From assembly GCF_023500045.1 (NCBI RefSeq), contig NZ_JAMCOF010000002.1, forward strand, positions 161,811 through 225,810: a stretch of 64,000 nucleotides of DNA, given 5' to 3'. Positions 19,662 through 29,822 of the stretch are shown one piece after another; position 1 is the stretch's first letter; every line of letters starts with the position of its first letter. The notes below the pieces were generated by a model. That model was not told the origin of the DNA and did no database searches. It worked only from the letters and a program-made list of their open reading frames with translations. This DNA comes from Bartonella bilalgolemi (lineage in GTDB: Bacteria; Pseudomonadota; Alphaproteobacteria; Rhizobiales; Rhizobiaceae). The translations under genes were made by a program, and so were the position numbers.

Positions 19662-20480
19662 ATGGCTAATAGTGGTAATTTATTATGCGGTAAGCGTGGT
19701 CTAATTTTGGGGTTGGCCAATAATCGATCTATCGCTTGGGGGATAGCCAAGGCAGCAAGTGCTGCAGGGGCAGAGCTTGCTTTTACCTATCAAGGTGAAG
19801 CATTGAAGAAGCGTGTTGAGCCTTTGGCCGAAGAAGTGAGAGGAATTGTTTGCGGTCATTGTGATGTATCTGATAGTAAATCTATTGATGCAATTTTTAA
19901 TGAAATAGAGAAAAGATGGGGTAAGCTTGATTTTTTAGTTCATGCCATTGGTTTTTCTGACAAAGATGAATTGAGCGGTCGTTATATTGATGTCAGCGAA
20001 TCAAATTTTATGATGACAATGAATATTTCTGTTTATTCTTTGACAGCTCTTACACAGCGTGCGGAAAAGTTGATGTCAGATGGTGGTTCAATTTTAACAC
20101 TGACTTATTATGGTGCTGAGAAAGTTGTTCCTAACTATAATGTGATGGGGGTTGCTAAGGCTGCTCTTGAGGCTAGCGTAAAATATTTAGCTGTAGATTT
20201 AGGACCGAAGAATATTCGTGTTAATGCTTTGTCGGCAGGGCCTATAAAAACGTTGGCTGCTTCTGGTATTGGGAACTTTCGTTATATTCTTAAATGGAAT
20301 GAGTATAATGCTCCTTTACGTCGTACAGTGACAATAGAAGAGGTTGGTGATTCTGCGCTATACTTTCTTTCGGATTTATCTCGTTCTGTTACGGGAGAGG
20401 TGCATCATGTAGATTCAGGGTATCATATTATAGGTATGAAAGCTGTTGATGCACCAGATATTTCCGTTATTAAAGAATAG
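19662..20480 (+). CDS. fabI: Enoyl-[acyl-carrier-protein] reductase FabI
   Basis: A 272-residue NADH-dependent enoyl-ACP reductase of type II fatty-acid synthesis. GKRGLILGLANNRSIAWGIA is the atypical SDR nucleotide motif of FabI. FLVHAIGFSDKDELSGRYID, TYYGAEKVVPNYNVMGVAKA (catalytic Tyr and Lys, spaced as in FabI) and NALSAGPIKTLAASGIGNF follow. The frame is open from 19590, but ATG 19662 has GAGG at 19650-19653 with 8-base spacing and gives the family's usual length. Immediately downstream is a decayed aroC. Confidence 0.95.
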   Translation: MANSGNLLCGKRGLILGLANNRSIAWGIAKAASAAGAELAFTYQGEALKKRVEPLAEEVRGIVCGHCDVSDSKSIDAIFNEIEKRWGKLDFLVHAIGFSDKDELSGRYIDVSESNFMMTMNISVYSLTALTQRAEKLMSDGGSILTLTYYGAEKVVPNYNVMGVAKAALEASVKYLAVDLGPKNIRVNALSAGPIKTLAASGIGNFRYILKWNEYNAPLRRTVTIEEVGDSALYFLSDLSRSVTGEVHHVDSGYHIIGMKAVDAPDISVIKE

Positions 20481-20636
20481 GGAGGCAAGCTCACTTTATC
20501 AGCGACAATTTGACTAAAGTTGAAGTGGTTAATAATAGTCTTAGGTGAGATGATCTTATTTGTAGCTCAATGTACATATGGCTATATGTATTTTGTATTC
20601 TATGGTTGAGTATATTTAAAAAATGAAACTGTTTCC

Positions 20637-21520
20637 ATGTCGCATATACATGCGATCATTTGTTTCATGTGATAATATGGTATGAGAGTTATAGAGTTAC
20701 GTTGAGTGTATTATTGATAGTTGTTCTCCAGGGATTATTTTCACTCTTACAGGATTTCAAGCATATCTTGATAACGGTGATCAGGACAATCAAAATATGG
20801 AGTACAACGTTAAGAATTAAGTCAGATAGAGGTTCTTTCGGGAGTTGTGACTCAGGTTGATGTTACAAACTTAGTAATAATAGGAGCACCAGTTTCAATA
20901 TTTTCTGAGATACAGACAGTGATCAGAGGATTATAATATGGGATTCTTTATTATTGTAGTAGTGGGCGTGCTTCAACATATGAAACAGTAGAGCATGTTG
21001 CAGCAGATATATTTATACGTAAAATTATTTTTTATTTGATTATTTGGGGCGCTGTGATAGTGGTTGTCTCCTATCAGATTAATTGTGGTTGATGGAATTA
21101 GTCAAAGGTCTATAATAGTCCTTTTTTACACTTTCTACTTATGAAGCACGTGTTTTCGCTGATTATATGGATAAATTACTTAAAGATGGATCGTTCGTTG
21201 ATACTGTTGTTGAGATTATTGCAGAAAATGTTTCATCATGGTTAGCAACACCTAATTTGTGCGAGACTTAATCAGGATATTGTATCGTTTTTAATGTTAA
21301 TTAATGCAGTTTTAATGGTGTTGAAATTGATGATGGTTGTGTGTTTTGCAGTTAAGCCCAATATCATCGATTTTAACTTTTCTTTGTTCAATTGATGTTG
21401 ATGGTAAAAACGTGGATGTTATCACAGACGAGTGCTATGATTCGGGTTGTTTCTGTTGGTGAAGCAATGCTTCCTTTTGCTATTGTTGATCATTAGCTGA
21501 GGCATCGCGGTCAAATTGGT
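20637..21520 (+). pseudogene. aroC: Decayed chorismate synthase gene (aroC pseudogene)
   Basis: No intact frame exists, but fragments in different frames match chorismate synthase in order over its full length. HLFHVIIWYESY (20657 on) corresponds to HLFRVTTWGESHG. ECIIDSCSPGIIFTLTG with AYLD (20704 on) matches the second block. QIEVLSGVVT (20823) matches the next. SGRASTYETVEHVAADIF then RKI (20961 on) matches GGRSSARET with VAAG. Next come RLNQDIVSFLMLINAV (21264 on), IDVDGKNVDVITDE, and finally GEAMLPFAIVDH, a stop, and LRHRGQIG. At least three frame changes and several in-frame stops are visible. Active-site residues are also changed (the ES-HG His is Tyr). The last step of the shikimate pathway is therefore not encoded here. 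The order fabI-aroC-ribB supports an ancestral orthologous position. Confidence 0.9.
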
Positions 21521-21539
21521 TGTATAGGAAGGAAAAGCA

Positions 21540-22652
21540 ATGATTTATAATCAGAAAAAAGTTGTTTCTGCTATTCAAGCTTTTGAACGCGGCGAAATTG
21601 TTATAGTTATGGATGATGATGATCGCGAAAATGAAGGTGACTTAATCGTTGCTGCTATCCATTGTACAGAAAAAAAAATGGCATTTATTATGCGTTATAC
21701 ATCCGGTATTGTTTGTGCGCCCTTACCGAAGGAGAAAGCACAACGATTAAATTTAGCTCCTATGGTATCAGATAATGATTCAATGCACTGTACCAAGTTT
21801 ACTGTTACTGTTGATTTTAAATACGGAATAACAACAGGGATTTCAGCACACGATCGTACATTAGCAGTTCGTAATCTTGCTAATCCAAATGCTAATGCTA
21901 ATGATTTTGTCCGTCCAGGACATATTTTTCCTTTAATTGCACATGAAGGTGGTGTTCTGATGCGGTCCGGACATACTGAGGCTGCAGTTGATTTATGTAA
22001 ATTAGCTGGTTTGCCACCAGTTGGTGTGATTGGTGAATTAGTTAATGATGATGGGAGTGTTAAACACGGAGATGAGGTTATAAAGTTTGCACAGGATCAT
22101 CAGTTGCATACAATAACAGTTGCAGATCTTATTGCTTATCGTCAGCGTAAAGAGACGCTAATAAAACATGTCGGAGAAATGCAAATTGAAACATCTGTAG
22201 GGCCGGCTGTAGTTCAAAGTTATCAACTGCCTTGGGAGACGGTTCAGCATGTTGCGATTGTTTTTGGTGATATCCGTGATGGTGAGGATATTCCGGTACG
22301 TTTGCATCGTGAAAACATTTTAAATGATGTTTTTGGTCAAGCATCAAATATTGAAGTTATTATGCGTCGTATGGTAGAAGAAGAGAAACGCGGTGTGTTT
22401 GTTTATCTGCGAGGAGGGTTCGTTGGTGTTGATTGTCAATCAGCTATTGATAATCAGGAAATAACGAAAAGAGATTTAGAAAATCATATGCAGGCGATTG
22501 AACGTGAAAAAGAGTGGCGCCAAATTGGTTTAGGAGCTCAAATTTTGAGACATTTAGGGATTAGTTCTGTTATTGTCTATGCTTCTAAAGAACGTCATTA
22601 TGTTGGTTTAGAAGGTTTTGGAATTCGCATATCTAGAACAGATATCTTGTGA
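21540..22652 (+). CDS. ribB: 3,4-dihydroxy-2-butanone-4-phosphate synthase with degenerate GTP cyclohydrolase II-like domain
   Basis: A 370-residue RibBA-shaped protein. The N-terminal DHBP synthase domain (1-205) is intact: [17 protein letters not shown] (metal/acidic loop), [28 protein letters not shown] with [13 protein letters not shown]. It makes the four-carbon precursor of riboflavin from ribulose 5-phosphate. The C-terminal GTP cyclohydrolase II-like domain keeps [14 protein letters not shown] but lacks the three zinc-binding Cys (the usual GDVFGSLRCDCG-type block is replaced by [12 protein letters not shown]). That half is probably not a working cyclohydrolase. It lies directly after the aroC remnant and 7 bases before xseB. 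Confidence 0.92.
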   Translation: MIYNQKKVVSAIQAFERGEIVIVMDDDDRENEGDLIVAAIHCTEKKMAFIMRYTSGIVCAPLPKEKAQRLNLAPMVSDNDSMHCTKFTVTVDFKYGITTGISAHDRTLAVRNLANPNANANDFVRPGHIFPLIAHEGGVLMRSGHTEAAVDLCKLAGLPPVGVIGELVNDDGSVKHGDEVIKFAQDHQLHTITVADLIAYRQRKETLIKHVGEMQIETSVGPAVVQSYQLPWETVQHVAIVFGDIRDGEDIPVRLHRENILNDVFGQASNIEVIMRRMVEEEKRGVFVYLRGGFVGVDCQSAIDNQEITKRDLENHMQAIEREKEWRQIGLGAQILRHLGISSVIVYASKERHYVGLEGFGIRISRTDIL

Positions 22653-22659
22653 GGGTTAC

Positions 22660-22914
22660 ATGAAGCAAGACACAAAAAAAGAAGATATTGCTACGTTGAG
22701 TTTTGAGGAAGCACTTAAACAACTTGAAGCGATTGTCGAAAATTTAGAACGTGGAGATGTTCCTTTGGAACAGTCGATTGATATTTATGAACGTGGTGAA
22801 GCTCTTAAAAATCATTGTGATAGGTTACTAAAAGTAGCTGAAGCTAAAGTTGAAAAAATTCAACTTTCAGATGAGGGAAAACCTGAAGGTGTAGAACCAC
22901 TAGATCCTGAATAA
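22660..22914 (+). CDS. xseB: Exodeoxyribonuclease VII small subunit
   Basis: An 84-residue protein with [39 protein letters not shown] and [12 protein letters not shown], the complete XseB helical-hairpin signature. It pairs with XseA in exonuclease VII. The frame is open from 22618 inside ribB, but the ATG at 22660, preceded by GAGGG, gives the usual start. It is spaced 7 bases from ribB and likely cotranscribed. xseA is not in the window. Confidence 0.93.
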   Translation: MKQDTKKEDIATLSFEEALKQLEAIVENLERGDVPLEQSIDIYERGEALKNHCDRLLKVAEAKVEKIQLSDEGKPEGVEPLDPE

Positions 22915-23362
22915 TATAAGTGATTTTTTTATTTTATTAAGTACAAGAAGTACAAAAAAAACTCATATGAAATAAACTGATTAATCTCATTTTTTAATAC
23001 AAGCGAGTCAAAAGTATGCATATGAATGGTCAAAATATATGCTTATAATGGTAATTATATTCATATAATTACTACATAATGTGTTTATCAATATTTTCTT
23101 TTTCTTGATAACAATTAATCGATAAAAATATTATTATGTAGTGTATAGACTGTTGCGATAGGAGCTATCTGCACTTCATTGAATATTCGCATACATCATG
23201 ATATCTACATCATTATTTTTTTTATATTCTGTTCATACAGGACCGTTTTTATAAAGAAGCAGCGATTAAAACACTTGTTAAGGTATAGATTTTAAAAAGG
23301 TGTAGAAAGAGTAAAATAACATAATTGATTGCTCTATACTATAATAATATAAGGAGTTCTTT
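22915..23362. other. Gene-free region between xseB and dxs
   Basis: About 450 very AT-rich bases. No ORF recognised. It should contain the dxs promoter. The last bases hold the dxs ribosome site (AAGGAG at 23351-23356). Confidence 0.4.
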
Positions 23363-25285
23363 TTGTCTCGCCCATTAACGCCACTGCTTGATCTGATTCA
23401 TTTACCGCAAGATTTGCGAGTGTTGCCGGAGTCTAATTTGCTACAGTTGGCTCATGAATTACGCGCCGAGACAATTGATGCAGTTTCTGTAACAGGCGGT
23501 CATCTTGGGGCAGGTCTCGGTGTTGTTGAACTCACTATTGCGCTACATTATGTTTTTAATACACCTGATGATAGGATTATTTGGGATGTTGGTCATCAAA
23601 CCTATCCTCATAAAATTTTAACTGGTCGCAGAGATAAAATTCGCACATTACGTCAAGAGGGTGGTCTATCAGGTTTTACAAAACGTTCAGAAAGTGTGTA
23701 TGATCCATTTGGCGCGGGTCATTCTTCCACTTCCATTTCAGCGGGTCTTGGTATGGCAATGGTTAGTGCATTGGAAGCTGAAGAAAGACGCAACATTATT
23801 TCTGTGATTGGTGATGGCGCTATATCTGCAGGTATGGCTTATGAAGCGATGAATAATGCTGGTGCTTTGGATGCACGTTTGATTGTTATCCTTAATGATA
23901 ATGATATGTCTATTGCATCTCCTACGGGTGCTATGAGTGCTCATCTTGCACGATTGGTTTCACGTCCATCTTACCGCAGTTTGCGTGAACGAATAAAGAT
24001 TTTAAGCAAAAAGTTACCAAAATTCTTTTTGGAGAAAGCACGTTATTCAGAAGAATTTGCGCGTAGTTTTTTTGTTGGAGGGACCTTGTTTGATGAGCTT
24101 GGCTTTTATTATGTTGGACCGATAGATGGTCATAATTTTGGACATTTGTTACCTGTTCTGAAAAATGTTCGCGAATGTCCTGATGGTCCTGTTTTAGTGC
24201 ATGTGGTAACGCATAAAGGGAAAGGATATCCACCTGCAGAAGCTTCATCTGATAAATATCATGGTGTTAATCGTTTTGATGTTATTACCGGTAAACAAGT
24301 TAAAGCACAAAGTAACTCTCTTTCTTATACTAAAGTGTTCTCTCAAGCTTTAATAGAAGAGGCTACACATGATAATAAAATTGTTGCTATCACGGCAGCA
24401 ATGCCAAATGGAACAGGACTTGACTCTTTTTCTGAAAAATTTCCAAAAAGGATGTTTGATGTTGGTATTGCTGAGCAGCACGCTGTAACTTTTGCTGCAG
24501 GTATTGCATGTGAAGGGTATAAACCCTTTGTTGCGATTTATTCTACCTTTTTACAGCGTGCTTATGATCAGATTATCCATGATGTATCGCTTCAAAAATT
24601 ACCGGTGCGTTTTGCTATTGATAGAGCAGGCTTTGTTGGAGCAGATGGTGCGACGCATGCGGGGAGTTTTGATATTGTTTTTTTGGCAACTCTTCCTGAT
24701 TTTGTTGTTATGGCACCTTCTGATGAGGTTGAACTTATGCATATGGTGCGTACGGCAGCAGCGTATGATCAGGGACCTGTTTCTTTTCGTTATCCGCGTG
24801 GTGAGGGTATTGGTATGGATTTGCCGCAGCGTGGTGAAGTGCTTGAAATTGGAAAAGGGCGTGTTTTGTGTGAAGGAAGTAAGATCGCTCTGGTTTGTTT
24901 TGGGACACGATTGTCTGAAGTATTGGTTGCAGCTGATGAATTAGTGGCAGAAGGATTATCTACGACTGTTGCAGATGCGAGGTTTGCGAAGCCTTTGGAT
25001 AAGGATTTGATGCGTCGGTTAGCACGGGAGCACGAAGTCTTAGTGACAATTGAAGAAGGAGCAGTAGGTGGATTTGGAGCGCATTTACTACAGTTTTTGG
25101 CGCAAGAGGGACTCTTAGAGCATGGCTTAAAAGTCCGTACCTTGAAGTTTCCTGATGAATATTTAAATCATGGCTCGCCAAATAAAGTTCTCTCACAGAT
25201 TGGGCTTGATGCAACAGGTGTTATTAATACTGTTTTTAGCGCTTTAGGACGTAAACTTCGACCTATATTGCAAAAACGAGTATAA
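23363..25285 (+). CDS. dxs: 1-deoxy-D-xylulose-5-phosphate synthase
   Basis: A 640-residue thiamine-diphosphate enzyme, first step of the MEP isoprenoid pathway. [19 protein letters not shown] (proton-transfer His) is followed by [16 protein letters not shown], the ThDP/Mg motif [20 protein letters not shown] (near residue 150), [17 protein letters not shown] (catalytic Glu) and [16 protein letters not shown]. The start codon is TTG at 23363, supported by AAGGAG with 6-base spacing. It is followed after 2 bases by tlyA. It depends on thiamine, whose gene thiC begins at the window edge. Confidence 0.97.
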   Translation: MSRPLTPLLDLIHLPQDLRVLPESNLLQLAHELRAETIDAVSVTGGHLGAGLGVVELTIALHYVFNTPDDRIIWDVGHQTYPHKILTGRRDKIRTLRQEGGLSGFTKRSESVYDPFGAGHSSTSISAGLGMAMVSALEAEERRNIISVIGDGAISAGMAYEAMNNAGALDARLIVILNDNDMSIASPTGAMSAHLARLVSRPSYRSLRERIKILSKKLPKFFLEKARYSEEFARSFFVGGTLFDELGFYYVGPIDGHNFGHLLPVLKNVRECPDGPVLVHVVTHKGKGYPPAEASSDKYHGVNRFDVITGKQVKAQSNSLSYTKVFSQALIEEATHDNKIVAITAAMPNGTGLDSFSEKFPKRMFDVGIAEQHAVTFAAGIACEGYKPFVAIYSTFLQRAYDQIIHDVSLQKLPVRFAIDRAGFVGADGATHAGSFDIVFLATLPDFVVMAPSDEVELMHMVRTAAAYDQGPVSFRYPRGEGIGMDLPQRGEVLEIGKGRVLCEGSKIALVCFGTRLSEVLVAADELVAEGLSTTVADARFAKPLDKDLMRRLAREHEVLVTIEEGAVGGFGAHLLQFLAQEGLLEHGLKVRTLKFPDEYLNHGSPNKVLSQIGLDATGVINTVFSALGRKLRPILQKRV

Positions 25286-25287
25286 AT

Positions 25288-26034
25288 ATGACAGTCACAA
25301 AAAGATTGGATGTTCTTTTAGTCGAAAAATTTTTTTTTGCAACTCGTTCACGGGCACGTGATGCAATTGCACGAAAAACAGTTAAAGTTGATGGGCAAAT
25401 CGTTTTTAAAGCTGGAAAAATGATTTCTGATGATGCAACAATTACGGTTTTTGATCCTGCGCAAAGTTATGTATCTCGGGCAGCATTAAAACTTATTTAT
25501 GCACTTGATATGTTTCCAGTGATGACAAATAAAATTACTGCAATTGATGTTGGTGCATCGACAGGTGGTTTTACGCAAGTTCTTTTAGAACGAGGAGCTG
25601 CTCATGTGATTGCTCTTGATGTTGGTCACAATCAATTTGATACTCGTTTATCTGCTAACAGTGCAGTAACCTTATTAGAGGGCTTGAATGTTAGGGATTT
25701 AAAACGGGAACATTTAAGTGGTCGTGAGATTGACCTTATTGTATCAGATGTAAGTTTTATTTCTCTTAAACTTGCATTACCATCTGTTTTATCTTTGACA
25801 AAAAAGAGCGCCCAAGCAGTTTTATTGGTAAAACCTCAATTTGAAGTTGGTCGAGCGGGTATTGGTAAGGGAGGAATATTGAAAGATCCATTAATAGCAA
25901 AAAGAACTGCTGAAGAGCTTTTTGATTGGCTGAATATTCAGATAGGATGGACAGCAAAAGGTTTGCTTCCTGCACCTATCACAGGTGGTGACGGTAATTT
26001 AGAATATTTGTTATTCGGAGAAAAAAGTGAGTAA
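25288..26034 (+). CDS. tlyA: TlyA-family rRNA 2'-O-methyltransferase / hemolysin-like
   Basis: A 248-residue protein. An N-terminal S4 RNA-binding domain (residues 1-65: RLDVLLVEKFFFATRSRARD) is followed by an FtsJ-type methyltransferase domain with SAM motif AIDVGASTGGFTQVLLERGA (near 88), VSDVSFISLKLALP and LLVKPQFEVGRAGIGKGG. Homologs 2'-O-methylate rRNA. The hemolysin name is historical and no lysis is implied. It is translationally close to dxs (2 bases) and overlaps the next, broken methyltransferase gene by 8 bases. Confidence 0.92.
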   Translation: MTVTKRLDVLLVEKFFFATRSRARDAIARKTVKVDGQIVFKAGKMISDDATITVFDPAQSYVSRAALKLIYALDMFPVMTNKITAIDVGASTGGFTQVLLERGAAHVIALDVGHNQFDTRLSANSAVTLLEGLNVRDLKREHLSGREIDLIVSDVSFISLKLALPSVLSLTKKSAQAVLLVKPQFEVGRAGIGKGGILKDPLIAKRTAEELFDWLNIQIGWTAKGLLPAPITGGDGNLEYLLFGEKSE

Positions 26035-27279
26035 TGATGTTATAATTGATCATATTGGCGTGAACGGCCATGGTATTGCCAAAGCAGCATATGGTTCAAT
26101 TTCTGTGCCTTTTACTTTGCCTGGAGAAGTTGTTAATATTGCTCTTCATGGAAAATACGGTACGCTTATTACTCTAAAAAAAAATCATCAGAGCGTGTTG
26201 ATGCTGTTTGTCAACATTTTGAGGCATGTGGAGGGTGCACGCTTCAACATTGGCATTTTAATGCTTATCACTTTTGGAAGCGACAATTGGTTGTTGATGC
26301 GTTTAAAAGATATGGTCTTGATGCTGTTATTTCTCCATTAATTGAATGTGGGAATCATACCCGTCGACGAGTTACTTTAACAGCATCTGTGACTCAAAAA
26401 AGCTATATTATTGGTTTTAATCGTTATCGATCTCATGATATTATAGCTATTAAAGAATGTCCAGTTACTCGTTCAGAGATTTTGTCTAAACTGGATGATA
26501 TTAGGGCTATATGCGCTCTTTTAACAAATAATGCTAAGCGGTTTCATGTGACCGTGACAGTTGTTGAAAATGGTTTTGATGTTGCTTTAAGTGGTTGTGT
26601 TGTACAAAGTGAGTTTGTTCGTCAAAAAATGATACGTGTAGCTCTTTCATGTGGAATTACACGTTTATCTGTTCAAGGTGAAGTCTTAATTGAACAAGAA
26701 AAACCGGTGATTTATTTTGGAGATGTTTGTGTTGAATTTCCTATTGGTGGTTTTCTTCAAGCGACTTTTGAAGCGGAGACTATTATGAGTGATATTGTTT
26801 TAACTCATTTAAAAAAAGCAAAAAATGCTGCTGATTTATTTGCAGGAGTAGGAACTTTTACTTTACGTATGGCAAAAAAGATGAATGTTCGTGCAATAGA
26901 AAACGATGGAAAAGCGTTAGCCAATTTGGATCAAGCTGCACGTGTTGCTACCGGTTTAAAAACAGTAGTTTGTGAAAAACGTGACTTATTCCGTCGTCCA
27001 CTTTCAGCAAAGGAGCTTGAATGCTTTGATAGTGTTGTTTTTGATCCACCACGTTCTGGTGCAGAGGAGCAGGTAAATGAGTTAGCCAAGACAACGGTAG
27101 CGCGCGTGGTCGCTATTTCATGCAATCCTGTTACGTTAGCTCGTGATTTATCTCTTCTTGTTACTGGCGGTTATACAATAGAAAAAGTTATACCAATTGA
27201 TCAATTTTTATGGTCACCTCATATTGAAGTTGTTGCAACTTTAAGCAAACGAAAAACGAAGAAAAGTTGGAAGTTTTAG
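26027..27279 (+). pseudogene. Class I SAM-dependent RNA methyltransferase (RumA/TrmA-like), split by a frameshift in a run of nine A
   Basis: The first frame (GTG 26027) gives a TRAM-like N-terminus (DHIGVNGHGIAKA, VPFTLPGEVVNI), then loses similarity just after the A run at 26176-26184. From the same point the -1 frame reads SSERVDAVCQHFEACGGCTL with QHWHFNAYHFWKRQLVVDAF, i.e. the iron-sulfur Cys cluster and flank of RumA-type enzymes. It continues through the SAM domain (DLFAGVGTFTLRMA) to DPPRSGAEEQV and VAISCNPVTLARDL with the catalytic Cys. One added A would restore an uninterrupted protein of about 417 residues, the family's usual size. Options are a true null, a sequencing error in the homopolymer, or rescue by slippage on A9. 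The product would form 5-methyluridine in RNA. Confidence 0.85.
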
Positions 27280-27347
27280 CTAAACAATAAAAAAGACTCT
27301 TTTAAATAAAACTGAGAAATTTCTGGATTAAGTTGATCCAATTCATT

Positions 27348-28766
27348 TTATGAAACTGCTGTTCCACCAATTGTCATATTATTAATTCGCAAATGAGGTT
27401 GTCCTACGCCAACAGGAACGCTTTGTCCTGCTTTCCCGCATATTCCTATGCCATTATCAAGTTTGCTATCATTACCAATCATTGTAATGCGTTTCATAGC
27501 ATCTGGTCCATTACCAATAAGGGTTGCACCTCTGATTGGAGCTATGATTTTGCCTTTTTCTACTCGATAAGCTTCCGTACATTCAAATACAAACTTTCCA
27601 GAAGTAATGTCGACTTGTCCACCACCAAACGAAACAGCATAAATACCGTTTTTTAATGAGGATAAAATTTCTTCGGGTGTCTTATCTCCACCCAACATTA
27701 TTGTATTGGTCATTCGCGGTATTGGTGTATGTGCATAGGATGCACGACGTCCATTACCAGTTGGTTTCATTCCCATAAGCCGAGCATTTAATCTATCTTG
27801 CATATAATTAACGAGTTTTCCATCTTCAATCAAAATATTACAATTTGATGGAGTTCCTTCATCATCGACTGTAAGTGAACCACGGCATTCAGGGATTGTA
27901 CCATCGTCAACGATGGTAACACCTTGTGCGGCAACTTGTTGGCCTAAAAGTCCAGAAAAAGCAGATATTTTTTTACGGTTGAAATCTCCTTCCAAACCAT
28001 GTCCAACGGCTTCATGAAGCATAACACCAGGCCATCCATTGCCTAATACAACATCAAATGTTCCTGCTGGTGCTTCTTCTGCTTCTAGATTGATTAAGGC
28101 TATTCGTAAAGCTTCATCAGCAGCTTTTTTCCAGTTTTCTTCACAAATGAATTGGTTAAACATTTGTCGTCCACCACAACCATAGGAACCATTTTCGCGC
28201 CGATTACCATTGGCAGCGACCACGGATATAGAGAGCCGTACAAGAGGACGAATGTCACGAACAAGATGTCCATCAGCTCGTAAAATTTCGACATGCTGTA
28301 GTGAACCGGAAAGAGTAACAGTTACTTGATGCAATTTGTCATTTTTTTCACGTAAATATGTGTCAATTTTTTGCAAAAGCGCACTTTTTTTTTCAAATGA
28401 GGGAGAAACAAGAGGACTTTTTGATTTATAAAGACTTTTGTTTGTCGATTTAGGAGCTGCACTATAAGGTCCTGCATGATTATTATAGGTTGCAGTTTTA
28501 GCTGTTTCACTCGCACGTTTGAGTGCGGCAGCTGATAGCTCACCAGAGTGGGCATATCCAGTGGTTTCTCCAGCAACAACACGTAAACCAAATCCTATAT
28601 CTTGGTGAAATGAACCATTTTTAAGCCTTCCATTATCAAATAGAAGAACTTCACTTTCTGTATATTCAAGATAAAGTTCACCATCATCAGCTTTATGAAG
28701 CGCTTCTTGTACAAGTGATTGTACTTTTGATGCAGAAATATCAAAGTGGTCAATCAGCGATTTCAT
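27348..28766 (-). CDS. tldD: Metalloprotease TldD
   Basis: A 472-residue TldD, the zinc-bearing partner of TldE/PmbA in a peptidase that degrades unfolded peptides. The modified zinc motif VMLHEAVGHGLEGD (HExxxH) is near residue 250, with downstream Cys in CGKAGQSVPVGVGQP near the C-terminus. RPLVRLSISVVAANG and SYAHTPIPRMTNTIMLGGD are other conserved blocks. It converges with the broken methyltransferase gene and diverges from nothing on its left. The upstream neighbour (ialB-like) reads the same way but is over 100 bases away. Confidence 0.95.
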   Translation of the reverse strand: MKSLIDHFDISASKVQSLVQEALHKADDGELYLEYTESEVLLFDNGRLKNGSFHQDIGFGLRVVAGETTGYAHSGELSAAALKRASETAKTATYNNHAGPYSAAPKSTNKSLYKSKSPLVSPSFEKKSALLQKIDTYLREKNDKLHQVTVTLSGSLQHVEILRADGHLVRDIRPLVRLSISVVAANGNRRENGSYGCGGRQMFNQFICEENWKKAADEALRIALINLEAEEAPAGTFDVVLGNGWPGVMLHEAVGHGLEGDFNRKKISAFSGLLGQQVAAQGVTIVDDGTIPECRGSLTVDDEGTPSNCNILIEDGKLVNYMQDRLNARLMGMKPTGNGRRASYAHTPIPRMTNTIMLGGDKTPEEILSSLKNGIYAVSFGGGQVDITSGKFVFECTEAYRVEKGKIIAPIRGATLIGNGPDAMKRITMIGNDSKLDNGIGICGKAGQSVPVGVGQPHLRINNMTIGGTAVS

Positions 28767-28878
28767 AATGATTATCCTATTTTGTTAGTACTCAAAATTT
28801 ATCCATTTTATTTGTAAAGCTAAAAGCAAAAACTATTTGATTTGATATGCTCTATCAAGCAATAGTGGTGAGTATTTA

Positions 28879-29412
28879 TTATGACAAAGTTGCATAGGCA
28901 TCTCTAAGACCATTAAGATCAACTAGACCTCCGATTCCTTGTTCAGGAGTTGTAAAGATAATATAGGTTGCTATTTTACCTTCTAAAAAGTGTTTGATTA
29001 TATCTTCTTTGAGAAGTGCTTCAGCAACACAATTATTACCTAGACAACGGCGATATTCCATTTTTCCTACATTTTCATTATCAATTTTAATTCTAATTCC
29101 AGATCGCAATTCAACTCGGATCGGAACAGAAACACGCATCAAAACTCCTTGGTTTTGAGGCAACTTGTAAAATGTTACACGAAAAGTAATATCACGACGC
29201 TCTTGTGTGCGAACATCTTGTACAATTTCACATTGTACGTTAGGTGTGCCTGGAGGCAAAAAACAAATTTTGGTCCATGCACCATAAGTTTGCGGTGCAG
29301 GAATATTCTGTGTATTGGGTGTTTGTGCAATAACGTGATTGGCAAAGACATTGCAAAATGCGTAAATAAGAATGCTAAAAAAGTTTTTTTTGAGAAATTG
29401 ATAAAGTGTCAT
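28879..29412 (-). CDS. Invasion-associated locus B (IalB) family protein
   Basis: A 177-residue exported protein. A signal peptide (FFSILIYAFCNVFANHVIA, cleavage before QTP) precedes an IalB-type domain: YGAWTKICFLPPGTPNVQCE, RVTFYKLPQNQGVLMRVSVP, RSGIRIKIDNE, EYRRCLGNNCVAEALL. Two Cys pairs probably form disulfides. IalB in Bartonella is linked to erythrocyte invasion, and rhizobial relatives exist without known function. The frame begins earlier, but ATG 29412 preceded by AGGG is the better start. It is one of several IalB paralogs expected in the genus and not necessarily the virulence-tested ialB. Confidence 0.85.
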   Translation of the reverse strand: MTLYQFLKKNFFSILIYAFCNVFANHVIAQTPNTQNIPAPQTYGAWTKICFLPPGTPNVQCEIVQDVRTQERRDITFRVTFYKLPQNQGVLMRVSVPIRVELRSGIRIKIDNENVGKMEYRRCLGNNCVAEALLKEDIIKHFLEGKIATYIIFTTPEQGIGGLVDLNGLRDAYATLS

Positions 29413-29822
29413 AAAAAGCCCTATTCGAATCGTTATCATGTTATTGTGTATAGCTTTTCATGAAAAGTAAAATTTTGATTTTTTTCAAAATAATTACAAA
29501 GTTAAGGTTTTTCCGAAGATATGAGTTTGTAATATATAGAATAAAAATAAAAATTTAAAAAGGATAATAAAAGAATAGTATTTTATGTAAACATAATCTC
29601 TTAGTGTTTGCTATACGATATTTGGTAGAGTGTTTTTGTAGTACGTTTCTTGAATACAATTAAAAAGTGTGCTCTTATTATAATTATTTCTGATTTACAT
29701 TAGGTATATTAAAATTAAATGTATTGTACATTCTTTAAAAAACTGTAACACTAATTAGTTATTCCTATATTTTAGACAATATTTGTTTTTGGGCGATATA
29801 GATAAAAAGGTTCTTTGACGGA
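29413..29822. other. Gene-free region between the ialB-like gene and ctaB
   Basis: About 410 AT-rich bases. In related alphaproteobacteria coxB/coxA usually sit before ctaB. I see no recognisable cox fragment here. Promoters for both flanking genes must lie within. Confidence 0.45.

Noticed and set aside
20660..20860. 66-codon open frame downstream of fabI
   Set aside because: It lies inside the aroC remnant in a frame that does not match AroC, so it is a by-product of decay.
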